From Prorocentrum cordatum (taxonomy: Eukaryota; Sar; Dinophyceae; Prorocentrales; Prorocentraceae): 64,000 nucleotides of DNA. The stretch covers positions 441,528 through 505,527 of the forward strand of contig CAUYUJ010014360.1 of NCBI GenBank assembly GCA_963575745.1, in the 5' to 3' direction. The notes beneath the pieces are model-generated. The model did not search any database. It was not told the DNA's origin and worked only from the letters and a program-made list of their open reading frames with translations. The stretch's first letter is position 1, and each line of letters opens with the position of its first letter. The position numbers and the translations under genes were made by a program. This document shows positions 11,743 through 22,955 of the stretch, in pieces.

Positions 11743-11827
11743 AGGAGCGCACCACCTCCCAGCTGGCCGATGGAAATGAGAGGGAGCTGGCAGGCGCGAG
11801 GCGGGAGCTGGCACGTCGAGGCAGGAG

Positions 11828-12028
11828 CTTAGCTGCCCCGGTACGCAACACGCAACACGTGGCGTACTGATACGGAGCTCAGCACGCGGACTGGAAACGA
11901 GTAGGTCCGACGCGATACATTCGCCAAGACGTGGGCCAATACGTGGAGCCAGCACGCAACGTATTGACACGGACGTCTTGAACACGTGACGTGTTGCGTT
12001 TCAATACGGGCGTATTTAGACAACTAGG
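11828..12028 (+). mobile_element. hAT-like MITE, copy 1, with 8-bp TSD
   Basis: A 201-bp non-coding element begins CTTAGCTGCCCCGGTACGC; its other end reads inward as CCTAGTTGTCTAAATACGC. The 8-bp direct repeat GGCAGGAG lies immediately outside both ends (11820-11827 and 12029-12036). The interior is near-identical to 16053-16251 (GACACGGACGTCTTGAACAC and more). An 8-bp duplication is the hAT hallmark. The following 12037-13000 is GC-rich and without a recognisable gene. Confidence 0.85.
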
Positions 12029-13004
12029 GGCAGGAGACAGACGCCGGAGCCTCGCGCCAGCGGGGGTCGAGCGAAGAACTCCAGGAGGCATCGCGGACGG
12101 AGGGACGACGAGCACGAGACGCTGCTGGGCCTCCAGCGCTGCGCGTGAAAAGGGTGTTGGAGCGTCTCTGGGCCTCCCCACGGCGTTCCCTGCCCAGGTC
12201 CCGCACCGAACTGGGGGCGCAGCACCGCGCGCGGTCCCCTCGCCCCCTGGCCATGAATGCATGTGGCCGTGGAGACAACGACCCGTGCTTCCTCCTTTGG
12301 TGAGCAGCGTATGAGCTCCGACGATCTGCACACGTGGGCGAAGGGCGAAGGAGCCTCCACTGGGGCCCCACTGAAAATCCCACCCTCCCTCTGCTGGGGT
12401 TTGACCGTATGGGCTGGCTGGAACTTCTGGCCCCCAAGTGGCGACGACGAAGCGCACGGAGCACGGCAACGGGAAGTCCGATACCGTCGGAACCCTCGAG
12501 ACCCAGCATCTGTGAAACAGTGAAGGCCCTGCACGCACGCACCATGGACGGGCCAGTCCAATCCTGACGCCACCATCAAGGTCAATCGTCGGAGCTCTCC
12601 TGGGCAATGCCCCGACCAACGTTTGCCGAAAGTCGTCGCGGCGGCACGGGGACACCCTTGGGACCCCCACGGGAAACGACGAGAGCGTGACACACGGGAC
12701 GCCACCAAATCTTGGGGGACAAGCCCCTCGGATTCGCGGGCCCAGCCCGCGCTGTGGCCTGCCGTGGGCAGGGCTGTCCTCCAGCCGTACGGGCTGGTGA
12801 TGACCTCCTGCTCGTAGCTCCTGGGGGGAGCCCACCCGCCCGCCGCCAGAACGCGTCGGAAGCCAGGCACAGCCACGCAGCCAGGCAACTAGGACTTATC
12901 AGCGAGACGGCGACTCGGGTCGAGGGCCAAATCGACGGGATGGGCTTTCCTTGGAGGGGGTGAAAGAAACATGGAGGAAATGATGACTTGCAACTATAAC
13001 ATTT

Positions 13005-13165
13005 TTGTTACAACCAGATCTGTCACTTCTACAACCAGGCAACAGCCTCAACGTGCATTCTGGTCCAAATGGACCTCCATACAACCAAGAGAACGGCTTC
13101 CAACCAGTACTGCCTTTTTCCAACAGCCAGAGAGGCAAGTTTACAACCAGGAGTACATGTTGCAA
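13005..13165 (+). repeat. ACAACCAG short dispersed repeats
   Basis: ACAACCAG or ACAACCAA recurs about five times at irregular 15-55-bp spacing in an AT-richer patch. The stretch 13165-13860 holds nothing I recognise. Confidence 0.35.
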
Positions 13166-13869
13166 AGAAGACGGCCTTCGAATGCCGTCCAGAGGCTGCT
13201 GAACGCCTTCCGTGAGCTCCTGAAAGCTTCCAGTGGGATCTTTGAGCACCCTGCAAAGGCTTGCCAACGCTTCCCACGCACTGCTCAACGCCATCCATCG
13301 GCGTCTGCCTGTCCCGGGGACCTGAAGCTGAACAGGGCGGGCCGCTGAGCTGACCCTGGCCACAACTACGATCTCTCCCCCTCCAACTTCTCGTGCTCTT
13401 CCCCATTCGCTCGCATGCGGCCGTGGTGGGAGTCGCGGCGTCGGCCTTGGAGAAGGCACGAACAGTGAGAGACAGAGGGGGAATATACATACGAACGCGC
13501 CTAATTACCATCAAAGGCAACTCGTCAGTCGCGACGCTGCAGCCAAACCTGCAGAACGGTACGCGAGCGATCGATCATGCAGCTGCGTCCTGGAGTGGCT
13601 GGCTGGCTGGCTTGGCGACGGAGGTATCGCAAGGCACGCGTAAGCTGTCCTGACGTATCCACCCCACGGACGCCATCCTCGCATGTTCAGGCATTGTTTT
13701 GATATCACCTGCGCCCCCCTGAATATGCCACCGTGTAGTTCGACTGTCACGTTGAGGCGTGGAAAGCTGCCAAGGTCTGTACGGTAGGGTTTTTGAATTC
13801 TCACCATGGACGGCACCTACCTCTACTCGCAGACTCTCGTGTGCATCCCTACTACTCACCGAGGTTACT

Positions 13870-14170
13870 TCCCTCGTGACCGCTCGAGGATGGTGCACCT
13901 CCAGCATGGCAGCCAATGCCTAAACCTCCATTCCACGCGTGCTCGCTCGAGGATGGTGCATTTCCAGCATGGCAGCTAATGCCTGCACCCCCTTCCACGA
14001 GTGCCCGCTCCAGGATGGAGCACGTCCCGCATGGCAGCCAATGCCTGAACTACTAATCAATGCGCGCCTGCTCGAAGATTATGCACTTCCCGCCTGGCCG
14101 CTGACTCCTAGACCCCTCATCACATGGGCACCCGTTCGAGGATCGTGTATCTCCCACATCCCCAAGCGCG
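13870..14170 (+). repeat. 63-bp tandem array
   Basis: Five copies of a unit containing CGCTCGAGGATGGTGCA and GCATGGCAGCCAATGCCTG. The motif starts at 13881, 13944, 14006, about 14069 and about 14133, giving 62-64-bp spacing. Confidence 0.85.
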
Positions 14171-14274
14171 AATCCCAATCGCTCCAGGGCCTCCCAAGCC
14201 ACGACCCCTCGATTCAAAACGATGAAGATGCGCCCCGAGCTTCCAAGGCGGCCCGTGCAGGCAAACCAAGGACA

Positions 14275-14690
14275 CTAAGATGGCCCAAACTGCCTCGAAG
14301 ACGGCCCAAGATGGCCCCAAGGCGACCGAACATTGATTCGAGACGGCCCCAGTTGCCTCCAAAAGGGCTGAAACTGGGCACAAGAGGGCCACCTACAGGG
14401 TCCGAAGAAGCCAACATCGTCAATTTCCCGTTAGCTTGTTGAATGATTTAAACATGTTCGCATTTTCGGGCCCAGGAGGACTCCACGATGGCCCCAAAGT
14501 CAGCCAAGACGGCCCCAAGGCGGCCCACGAGAGCTTCCCGCGCGACCCAAGACTGCCTTCGAAGGCCCTTCGACGGCCCAAGACGGCACCACGCCGGCGT
14601 AAGAGGGCCCCAAGACGGCCAAAGAGGACCCCAAGGGACCCACAGGACTGCTTCACAGGAGGCCAGGACAGCCCCAAGACGGCCCACACG
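14275..14690 (+). repeat. Degenerate AAGACGGCCC repeats
   Basis: Irregular 18-30-bp units built on AAGACGGCCCCAAG. No gene is seen. Confidence 0.55.
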
Positions 14691-14699
14691 AGTTTCATC

Positions 14700-14745
14700 A
14701 TCGCCATCAGCATCAGCATCAGCATCAGCTCAGCATCAACAACAG

Positions 14746-14813
<68 letters not shown>

Positions 14814-15099
14814 CCATCACCATCAGCATCAACATCAACATCAGCATCATCATCTGCATCATCACCACCGCCGCCACCACCACCATCATCAGGATCATCA
14901 GCAACATCACCACCATCACCACCACCACCACCGCCATCATCATCATCATCATCATCATCATCACCATCGTCATAATCGCGATCATCATGAACGTCACCCT
15001 CAACATCGACATCATTATCAAAACCACCATCACCATCATCGTCAGCATCATCATCAACAACATCACCATCACCGTCATCACCATCACCATCACGATCAC

Positions 15100-15140
<41 letters not shown>

Positions 15141-15432
15141 ACGTCATCAGCACCATCACCATTATCATCATCATCGCCATCATCAGCATCATCATCTTCG
15201 TCATCATCGTAATCGTCATCATCGTCATGGTCATCGTCATCACCGTCGTCATCGTCATCATCAGCATCATCATCAGCAGCAGCATCACCATCAACACCGC
15301 CATCGCCATCACCATCATCATCATCATCACCAGCAGCATCATCATCACCTTCATCACCATCATCACCGTCGTCATAATCGCCATCATCATGAGCGTCACC
15401 CATCAACATCGACATCAGCCTCATCATCATGA
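14700..15432. repeat. ATC/CAT-rich trinucleotide array, ~730 bp
   Basis: An imperfect CAT repeat, pure at the left and increasingly mixed with CACCAT, CGTCAT and CAGCAT. It explains the long His/Ser/Ile and Asp/Met/Val ORFs on both strands. Confidence 0.95.
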
Positions 15433-15753
15433 TCCCCCTTTATCATAATCCTCATCATCCTCAGCACGGCTCTCCCAAGCCTGCAGACACGAGGTGTCAC
15501 ACGTGACGGCCTCCCGTACTCTCTCGAACAGTCGCAACCCAGAATGCTGGGCTGGCACAGTGACAGGATTTGCTACAGGCAGCTGGAACATCAATATGCA
15601 TCTAGATTATCCTAGAGGCTCTTGGAGATCAGGCTCCCAGGAGGTCCCCGAGACAAAGGTTCTTTGCCGCCCCACACCATCCTCCACCATTCTCCTGCGT
15701 CGCTCACCATGAGAAAGCCTCTGAAGGCTCCTGGGATCCATTGGGGCCACGGG

Positions 15754-15832
15754 TCCTCCTCCTCCTCCTCCCCCTCCTCCTCATCTTCCTCCTGTTCTCC
15801 TCCTCCTGCTCCTCCTCCTCCTCCTCCTCCGC
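15754..15832. repeat. (CTC)n microsatellite
   Basis: Interrupted CTC tract. Confidence 0.85.
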
Positions 15833-16052
15833 AGAGCGCAGGCGTAGGCGCGATCTGGTGCACGTTTTCGTGACCGCTCCCTCTTCCCCCCTCTCCCGCC
15901 GGCATCCCTCCCCAGCTCGGACCCGGCGCCCCCTCGAGCGCCTGGTGGAACTCCCGACGCGGGCAGCCGCGGAGAGCAGCTCCGGGCGAGCGCGAGTACC
16001 CCCCCCCAGCGCGGCGCACTCGTAGCCCCGGCGGGCGCGGGCGCATCCCGAG

Positions 16053-16251
16053 CTTAGCTGCCCCGATTTGCAACACGCAACACGTGGCGTATTGATACGG
16101 AGCTCCTCACGTGGACTGGAAACGTAGGTCCGACGCGATACGTTCGCCAAAACGTGGGCCAATACATGGAGCCAACACGCAACGTATTGACACGGACGTC
16201 TTGAACACGTGACGTGTTGCCCTTCAACACGGGCGTATCGAGGCAGCTAAG
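16053..16251 (+). mobile_element. hAT-like MITE, copy 2, with 8-bp TSD
   Basis: A 199-bp element with ends CTTAGCTGCCCCGATTTGC and, inverted, CTTAGCTGCCTCGATACGC. The direct repeat ATCCCGAG lies at 16045-16052 and 16252-16259. It has the same orientation and interior as 11828-12028. The different 8-bp duplications show two independent insertions. Confidence 0.9.
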
Positions 16252-17273
16252 ATCCCGAGTGGCGCTGGCGGGGGCGGGGCGGGGCGCCTGCGAAGGCCCC
16301 CTTCCGCTCTTGCAGACCCGGCGGGCCCTCCACGCCGCCGGTGAGCTGCGCACTCGAGCGTGCACGCCCTTCTGCCCCTCGGCCTCGCGCCGTCTTCGGC
16401 GGTCCTCCGGCGGCCCTCCGGCGGTCTTCGGGCGTGGTCTTCGGTGTGGTCCTCGGCGGCTTCTGGCAATCTCCGGCGGTTGCTCCGCGCGAGAGCTGGA
16501 CGCTTGCGTCCAATGAGGGGACCATGATCGAACGCCTAAGGCGAGGATCGGTGCCGGAGGTTGGGCGGGCGCGGTCACCAGCCAGGGAGTCCGAGGCAGA
16601 CAGTGGAAGCTATGGGCCCGCGCAAGCTCGCGCATCCTGCCCCCCGATTGCGGGTTGCAGTGCTCAGTGATGACGGAACGCATCGGTGAGAGAAAACCTG
16701 CCGACTCTCGACACTGGAAGATGAGGTGGAAGATGATGACGAGGACGAGGATGAGGATGAAGAGGAGCGACCCTTGCCACCGAGTATGCGTGCCGATCAC
16801 CCGGGCACGCGCAAGTGACAGGCAATGCAGTCAGTGGTAGATGGTCCGGAGGAGGAGGAAACTACTCTCGTGCGGCGTTCAACGACACCCCTACCTGGGA
16901 CAACTGAGAAGGCAACGAGACTGTAGCCGATGGGAAAAAGAATTTTGCATCCCTCCCAGTGCGGCTCCCTCTGCCAGCGCCGACGAAGCTGTAGCTGGCC
17001 TCCCCATCCACTATCCCTTTATCCCACCCATCCTGTTCCCCTGCCCTTTCCTTCTTCCTTCGTTTTCGCCTCGCCTGCCCTTCTACGACTCCACTTTCCC
17101 TCATCTTCGCCCCCTCCTTACATCCACCTTCCGCCTCCCCTTCCCTTTCCCTGCAGCCCGCCTCTGGATCTCGCGAGACTCTGCACATGGGCGCCCCCGT
17201 TGGAGGTCGGCTTCCCAGCAGCCAGCTAGAAGATAGCTCCCCGCGAACGGCAGCATGGTCCGGGCTTGCGTTA

Positions 17274-17456
17274 GGTCGGGCCTGTCCCCCTACAGGCCGA
17301 TTTTCGAGGAACACATTGAAATAGCAAAAATGTTTTTTCACTCACAAAAAAATAAAAAAACAAAAAAAACAACAACAACAAAAAAACTCAAACAATAGTC
17401 CCGAAACTATGTTTGGACTATTTTTGAATCTTCCCCCTGTAGAGGGACAGACCCGA
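17274..17456. repeat. Inverted repeat enclosing an A-rich stretch
   Basis: GGTCGGGCCTGTCCCCCTAC (with AG following) at 17274-17295 is an imperfect inverted match to 17437-17456 and beyond. Between the arms, ~17330-17395 is A-rich with ACAACAACA. It is possibly a small foldback element. The flanking 16260-17270 shows no recognisable gene. Confidence 0.5.
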
Positions 17457-17934
17457 ATCAAGGCTTCGCTGATCCTGCACCCGTCGCTCCGAGGGCCCGC
17501 CTACGGCGCCAAGGAGCCGCAGACTCCAGCGTGCTTCCTTCCGCTCGACGCCCGCCCCGGCCGCTCTCGTCGACGCCGCTCGCGCAGGCGCCTCGGAAAT
17601 GGCTCTTTCCCGAACAGCTTGCTGAGCAGAGTGCTGCTGTGGTGTTCTGGCCGAGGGAGGCTGGGGCACACACATCCTCACAAGTGAACGTCTTTTTTAT
17701 TCGGCCTTTCGACATTGGGCGGAAGGGGGGGGAGGGGGGGGGATCTGGCTCCGGGCCTCTGCTTAGGTGCGACTGTCTGGAACCGTGCGTCCACTATGGG
17801 GGAGACTCCACCAGCTCGAAACAGGCGCCAAAAATAACCAAAATCTACTCCATGGGGGGGGAGGAGGGGGGGGGGGAGCCCGCGCCAATCGGCAAAACGA
17901 CGAATAAAAAAACGATCACCAACAATCTCGTGGT

Positions 17935-19090
17935 CCGGGTCGTTTCGCCGGAGCCATCCTCGCAGCTCTCGTTTCCGAGCTGCCCGGGCGTGTGCGTGTC
18001 GCCCGAGACACCCTCGCACATCGGAGCTCCGAGAGGCCGCGCGAGAGGTGGTCTGGCGCTGCTCGCCTGAGCCATCCTCGCAATTCTGATCTCCGAGACT
18101 GGCCATCGCTCGGACGTCCATTCCCTGTGTTTTTTTCGGCTTCGAGCGTGGTTTTCTCGCCAAATGATCAAGGATGCTCCTCGATGGTCCTCGCCAAAAG
18201 AAAAATGCACACGTCCGAGCGATGCCAAGGAGATGCCGCGAGCGAGGTGGTCCAGTGAGTTTCGCTCGACAAGCGTCGTCGCAGCTCTCTGGGCTCCGAG
18301 GTGATGCCCGGGCGGTGGGCCGGCGCGCTTCGCCCGAGACAGCCTCGCAACTCTGGGCTCCGAGGCGCCGCTCGCGAGAGGTGGTCCAGCTCGTTTCGCC
18401 TGAGACATCCTTGTAATTTCGATCGCTGAGAATCCGCGCGCGAGGTGGTCCAGTTCATTTCGCGTGAAACGTCCCTGCAACTCTGGGCTCCGAGATGTCG
18501 CGGGCGAGGCGGTGCGGCGCGTTTCGCTTCAGACATCCTCGCAACATTGGGCTCCAAGACGCCGCGCGCGAGGTCGTGCGGCGCGTTTCGCTGGAGACAT
18601 CCTCGCAACTCTGGGCTCCGAGATAATTACTGCACGCGAGATGGTCTGGCTCGTTTCGCCTGGGACATCCTTGCAATTCTAGGGTCTGAGATGCTGCGCG
18701 CGAGGTGGTTTGACGCGCTTCGTCTGAGACATCCTTGACACTCTGAGCTCCGAGAGGGAGGAGGGATGAGGAAGGAGGGGTCGGACCCAGACGAACCATT
18801 GGATTCCACTTCTGTTGTCGAGTTGTGCTATGAGAGGGGTCTGGGCCGCCTGAGACAGTCTCGCAACTCTGAGCTCCCGGATGTCGCAAGCGAGGTGGTC
18901 CAGCCCGTTTCGCCTGAGACGTCCTTGCAACTATCGCTTCCGAATTGGCGGGAATTGGCGTGTTCTGGCATGTTTGGCTTGAGACATCCTTCCAACTTTG
19001 TGAGCTTCGAGATGCCGCTCGCGAGGTGGTCTGGGTCGTTCCGGAGGAGACATCCTCAGATTTCGGGGTTCCGAGATGCGGCGCGCGATA
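17935..19090 (+). repeat. 64-66-bp tandem array, block 1
   Basis: Units contain TTTCGCCTGAGACATCCTCG, then CAACTCTGGGCTCCGAGATG and CGCGCGAGGTGGTCC. They share the GAGACATCC core with the 75-bp and 269-bp families. A MITE interrupts the array at 18100-18227. Confidence 0.85.
18100..18227. mobile_element. Foldback MITE family 2, copy B, nested in array
   Basis: Ends are TGGCCATCGCTCGGACGT (18100-18117) and its inverted match at 18211-18227. The interior matches 5733-5907 (CAAATGATCAAGGATGCTCC, AAAAATGCACACG). On either side the 66-bp unit is cut (CTCCGAG on the left, GAGATGCCGCG on the right), so it inserted into an existing array. Confidence 0.7.
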
Positions 19091-19146
19091 TTGTCAAGTC
19101 CGTCTTGCCTGATATGTTTCGAATCCCAAGACCTCCAACGGTCAAC

Positions 19147-19575
19147 ATGATCGACCCACTAACCTGGAAAAGGATTCATAATTGCGAGCATGGAAACGTT
19201 TCCAAGCACCTCAGTTGGGCGATGGGCAGTGGCAATGCTGAAGATATCAATGGTGATGATCTTGTAGGATATTTTGCCAAGGGCTGCATTGCGCTGCTCT
19301 GCGCTGTGCCGCGCCGCCTAGTGACGTGCCAGGGGACGCGCCACGGATCGTGCCAGTGGAAGTGCCAAGGGACATGTCGCGTTGAATTGTGCCGTGCGCT
19401 AATGTATTGTGCATTGTGGATCAAGCAGTCCTTGGCGTCAGAAGCCTGACCGAACTGATTTGGATATCAAGCTCGAGCTGCCTGAACGAATAGCCCGGGC
19501 TAGTTGCAATCGAAACGCGCGGGGCGCTCGCGCTCGACCAGCTCGATCCCAAGATCCGACACCGTTCCGACGCTC
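19147..19575 (+). repeat. Dispersed ~0.5-kb repeat family, copy 3
   Basis: Starts ATGATCGACCCACTAACCTG, a left end shared with 34930. It carries GAGCATGGAAACGTTTCCAAG, CAATGCTGA and GTGGATCAAGCAGTCC. The 3' zone is short. Confidence 0.65.
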
Positions 19576-19619
19576 TCGCCCGAGACACCATCACAATCTG
19601 CTCGGGCACGGGAGCCAGA

Positions 19620-20645
19620 CGACCACATGCTGGGTATCCCCCATGTGCGGCCTGGACGCGTGCAGACGTGGTTCGAGCTCGGGGCAACCACGTTGGACAT
19701 CCCCCTCGGGAGGCCGTTTCCCGCCCTGGAGTGTTAGGAACCCACGTAGTTTCACGCCTGTCTCGCTCTGATGCGTTTTAAGCCATCTGTGGTCACGCTG
19801 GTCCCGCTCCGAGGCATTAGGAGCCAACGCGTTTTCAAGCCTGCCCCGCGCTGAAGCGTCAGAACCCACGTGTTTTCACGCTGGTTCCAATCTGGGGCAT
19901 CAGAACCAAGATGTTTTCACGCTTGTCCCGCCCGGGAATGTTAGGGGCCCAAATGTTTTCACGTTTGTCCAGCTTTGGGGCGTTAGGAACCCATGTGTTC
20001 ACGCCTGTCCCGCTATGAAGACAACGCGTGTTTTCACGCTTGCCCCGTTCGGGGGCGTCAGGGAACCTGTGTTTTCACGCTTGTCCTGCTCTGGGGCGTT
20101 AGGAACCAATGTGTTTTCACGCTTGTCCCGCTCTGGGGGCGTCAGATCCAATATGTTGTCACGCTTGTCCCACTCTGGAGCGTTAGGAACCGATGTGTTT
20201 TCACTCTTGTCCCGCTCGAGAACGTTAGGAACCAATGTGCTTTCTGCTGTTAGGAACCCATGTGCTTTCACTCTTGTCCCGCTCAGCGTTAAGAACCATG
20301 TGTGTTCACTCTTGTCCCGCTCTGGGACGTTAGGAACCCTTGTGTTTTCACGCTTTTTCCGCTCTGTGGGGGTAGGAACCTATGTGTGTTCACTCTTGTC
20401 CCGCTCTGGGGTATAAGGAACCCATTTGTTTTCACGTTTGTCCCGCTCGGGAGCGTTAGGAACCCTAGCGAACTCACGCTTGTCCCGCTCTGGGGCATCA
20501 GGAACCCATGTGTTTTCAAGATTGTCCGATTGTCCCGCTCTGGGGCGTTAGGAACCCACGTGTTTTCACGCTTGTCCCGCTCGGACCTGGTGCGTTAAGG
20601 ACCTCCATGTTTTCAAGTTTGTCCCGCTCTGGGGCGCTCGCTAAG
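19620..20645 (+). repeat. 42-bp tandem array, block 3
   Basis: It begins with a short composite-spacer fragment (GCCAGACGACCACATGCTGG), then about 23 units of the 42-bp family in the same orientation as 1.2-3.7 kb. Confidence 0.85.
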
Positions 20646-20689
20646 GCAATCTATAGGCACACGCGTCAAACACTCAGGATTCAAGCCCC

Positions 20690-20965
20690 AGGAGAGAGGT
20701 AATCTACAGGACAAAGCACGCGTTTCGCTCGAGACATCCTCAACACATTCTGCACAATCATCTTTTCGCTCGAGACATCCGCAATAAACGAACAGGTTCA
20801 CACTACCATGTACTTGATCTATCGGAATGTCAGAAACCAAAGCTTCGCTCGGGACAACTGCAACATTCAATCCGCCGGCCTACCTCGACCTCGTTGTTTA
20901 TTGCAAAACGGATGCGCCGGTCCACCTCGAACTTGGCACCGGGGACAGCCTTCTCAGGGCAAAAC
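20690..20965 (+). repeat. Array-edge module type B, copy 2
   Basis: Same motif order as 10085-10420: CCCCAGGAGAGAGGTAATCTA, CGTTTCGCTCGAGACATCCT, CTATCGGAATGTCAGAAACC, GCTTCGCTCGGGACA, then a CGCCGG motif. It closes the 42-bp array. The following 20965-21200 is pyrimidine-rich without a gene. Confidence 0.6.
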
Positions 20966-21202
20966 CTTCCTCATCCCTCCTCACGCCTCGCACCTCCCCC
21001 GCCCGTCCGTCGCCTGTCTCCTCGCTCCTCCTGCCTCCCGCCTGCTGTGCCTCTGCCTCCGCTTCGCCGTCGCCGCCTCCGTCAACTCTGCCACCTCAGC
21101 ATCCGCCATGCGCGACCCGCCTTCCACCCTCCTCAGACATCCAGCGTCACGATTTTGTTTCGAGACGTATCGGCTACACGCAGGAGTGACTCTAGGCAGG
21201 AG

Positions 21203-21337
21203 TGACCTTTAGCGCGCGGACGAAGAGGGGCGCAGGGTGCCCAAATCCAAGCGCGCAGGCAGCCTCTGCCGTATCGGGCTCAGCGATCGGGGGGACCCCA
21301 CTGGGCCGGCACCAAGGGTCACTCCGGCGAAAGGTCA
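21203..21337 (+). mobile_element. Small MITE family 3 (TGACCTT ends), copy 1
   Basis: Short inverted ends are TGACCTTTAGCGC and, reading inward from the right, TGACCTTTCGC. The interior CCCAAATCCAAGCGCGCAGG is shared with 30920-31028 (inverted). Confidence 0.5.
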
Positions 21338-21340
21338 TTT

Positions 21341-21595
21341 TGGGTGACCCAAAAGGGGGTCCGGCAGAAAGGGGGTGGTGCAATAGATTTGGGGCAAATT
21401 GTATTGCAAATGCATTGCGCCCGAGAGTAGTATTGCAGTGCATTGCAAGTAACGTGCTGCACGCGAAAATCCAGCAATACGTGTGCGCCCCAGAATGTAC
21501 TGCACGCCCCAAATGTATTGCAACCCCACAAATCTATTGCACCAAATCTGTTGCACCACCCCCTTGTCGCTGGACCCCTTTTTGGGGTCAACCCG
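21341..21595. mobile_element. Foldback element with TTGCAAT-rich loop
   Basis: The arms at about 21341-21400 and 21541-21595 are imperfect inverted copies (GGGTGACCCAAAAGGGGGTC; GGGGGTGGTGCAATAGATTT). The loop is full of ATTGCA/TTGCAAT, a motif that also dominates 39.74-40.35 kb. Confidence 0.6.
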
Positions 21596-21699
21596 AACCT
21601 GGCTGGACGGGGTGCTGTCGTGGCCGAAGCCAATTCTGGTGGAGGGGCGGGCCCCCGGAGACAGCCTGCAGAAAAACTCTGGTGGTCTGGGCGGTTTCG

Positions 21700-21845
21700 C
21701 TTGAGATTGGCGGCGCGCAGAGGGGGGTAGGGGGAGGGGTAAGGCATCTTAGAAGGCGCCGGCCCTACATGTATAGAGAAGGCCCGCGCCTTCTAAAAAG
21801 CAGGGGTGCTTCTAAGAAGTCTCCCCCCCTCCCCCATACCCCTCT
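21700..21845. repeat. CGCCTTCTWAGAAG short repeat
   Basis: Contains GGCCCGCGCCTTCTAAAAAG and GCTTCTAAGAAG. Related sequence is found at 30535-30620 (CCCGCGCCTTCTTAGAAGC) and, more weakly, near 41.76-41.88 kb. Confidence 0.4.
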
Positions 21846-21849
21846 TTGC

Positions 21850-22330
21850 ACGTGGCCGATGAGACATCCTCACAACTCTCGTTTCTGAGTTGGCTGGGAT
21901 TGGGCATTTCGCCTGAGACGTGCTCTGCCGCGCGGGCGGTGGTCCGGCGCGTCGTCTGAGACATCCTCGCAACTCTGGGCTCCAAGGCGCCGCTCGCGAG
22001 AGGTGGTCCGGCTCGTTTCGCCTGAGACATCCTCGCAACTCTGAAACCCGAGATGCCGCGCGCGAGGTGGTCCAGCCAGTTTTGCTGAAGACATCCTTGC
22101 AATTCTGGGCTCCGAGATGTCGCGGGCGAGGCGGTGCGGCGCGTTTCGCTTCAGACTTCCTCGCAACATTGGGCTCCAAGACGCCGCGCGCGAGGTGGTG
22201 CGGCACGTTTCGCCTGAGACATCCTCGCAACTCTGGGCATCGAGATGCCGCACGCGAGGTGGTCTGGCTCGCTTCGCCTGAGACATCCTTGCAATTCTAG
22301 GGTCTGAGATGCTGCGCGCGAGGTGGTCCT
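21850..22330 (+). repeat. 64-66-bp tandem array, block 2
   Basis: About seven units of the 17.9-19.1-kb family; measured spacings are 66 (21961 to 22027) and 64 (22027 to 22091). Confidence 0.85.
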
Positions 22331-22379
22331 TGACACCCTGAGCTCCGAGAGGGAGAAGGGCCACTTTCGCAACAGGAGG

Positions 22380-22560
22380 CCTCCACAGGAGGCCGCAGGA
22401 GGTCTCCCCAGGGCCCCTGGGCGGAACGTGTTAAGATATTACACATCTGGTCTCGATTCGATGATTTTTTCTGGCTCTTGTGACCCCTCCCGCTCTTGGG
22501 GGCCAGACGACCACATGTTAGATATATCCCCTGGGTGGCCCAAACCCCTGGAAACACATG
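22380..22560 (+). repeat. Composite spacer, copy 2
   Basis: GGCGGAACGTGTTAAGATAT, TACACATCTGGT, a T-rich stretch, GCCAGACGACCACATGTTAG and ATATCCCCTGGGTGGCCC, in the same order as 28290-28460. Confidence 0.65.
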
Positions 22561-22650
22561 GGCCCCTTTCGCCCCAGAGCGGAACAAGCGTGAAAACACG
22601 TCCCTTTCGCGCCAGAGCGGAACAAGTGTAAAAATACGTGGGTCCCTTTC
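22561..22650 (-). repeat. 42-bp array left of the retrogene
   Basis: Two units of the 42-bp family in reverse orientation (CGCGCCAGAGCGGAACAAG). The array resumes at 28139; the retrogene splits it. Confidence 0.85.
22631..22650. repeat. Target-site duplication, left copy
   Basis: AAAATACGTGGGTCCCTTTC, identical over 20 bp to 28139-28158; the bases just outside the match differ. It abuts the poly(T) that is the retrogene's poly(A) on the minus strand. Confidence 0.85.
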
Positions 22651-22659
22651 TTTTTTTTT
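22651..22659 (-). other. Poly(A) tail remnant of the retrogene
   Basis: Nine T on the plus strand equal nine A at the 3' end of the minus-strand copy, preceded by a run of ten C. It lies ~300 bp beyond the stop codon and directly against the target duplication. The intervening 22660-22955 is the presumed 3' UTR. Confidence 0.75.
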
Positions 22660-22955
22660 GGGGGGGGGGACGGCGCGGCCTTTGCGATGTGCACTGCGCA
22701 TCTTGCAGCTTGCCCGGCACAAGTTCGACCCTGGAGGCTCGAATATTCTGGGTGGGCACAAGCATGCCTTGTTAGAAGCCTGCTGCCGCCACGATTCTCA
22801 GTGTAGACTACCGACTGGAAGAAAACGCCTCACGCTGGGGAACACCTGCCCAGCCTATGCGAATGGTGAAGCAGCAAATGGAAACAAACAAACAACGTGC
22901 GCGCGAGAACGCGGGGACGTTCGCGCCAGAGCTCCGACCCAGGGCCGCGGACCCC

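Noticed and set aside
11879-12835. 318-aa and 290-aa minus-strand ORFs
   Set aside because: Arg/Gly/Pro-rich with no motif; one runs through the hAT-like MITE, so it is not a conserved gene.
14420-15430. Asp- and His-rich ORFs of 220-336 aa
   Set aside because: Products of the CAT/ATC trinucleotide array.
22631-22650. 20-bp direct repeat as mere chance from the tandem array
   Set aside because: Similar words do occur in the array, but the ATACG variant matches exactly on both sides, abuts the leader and poly(A), and restores the 42-bp phase when collapsed.
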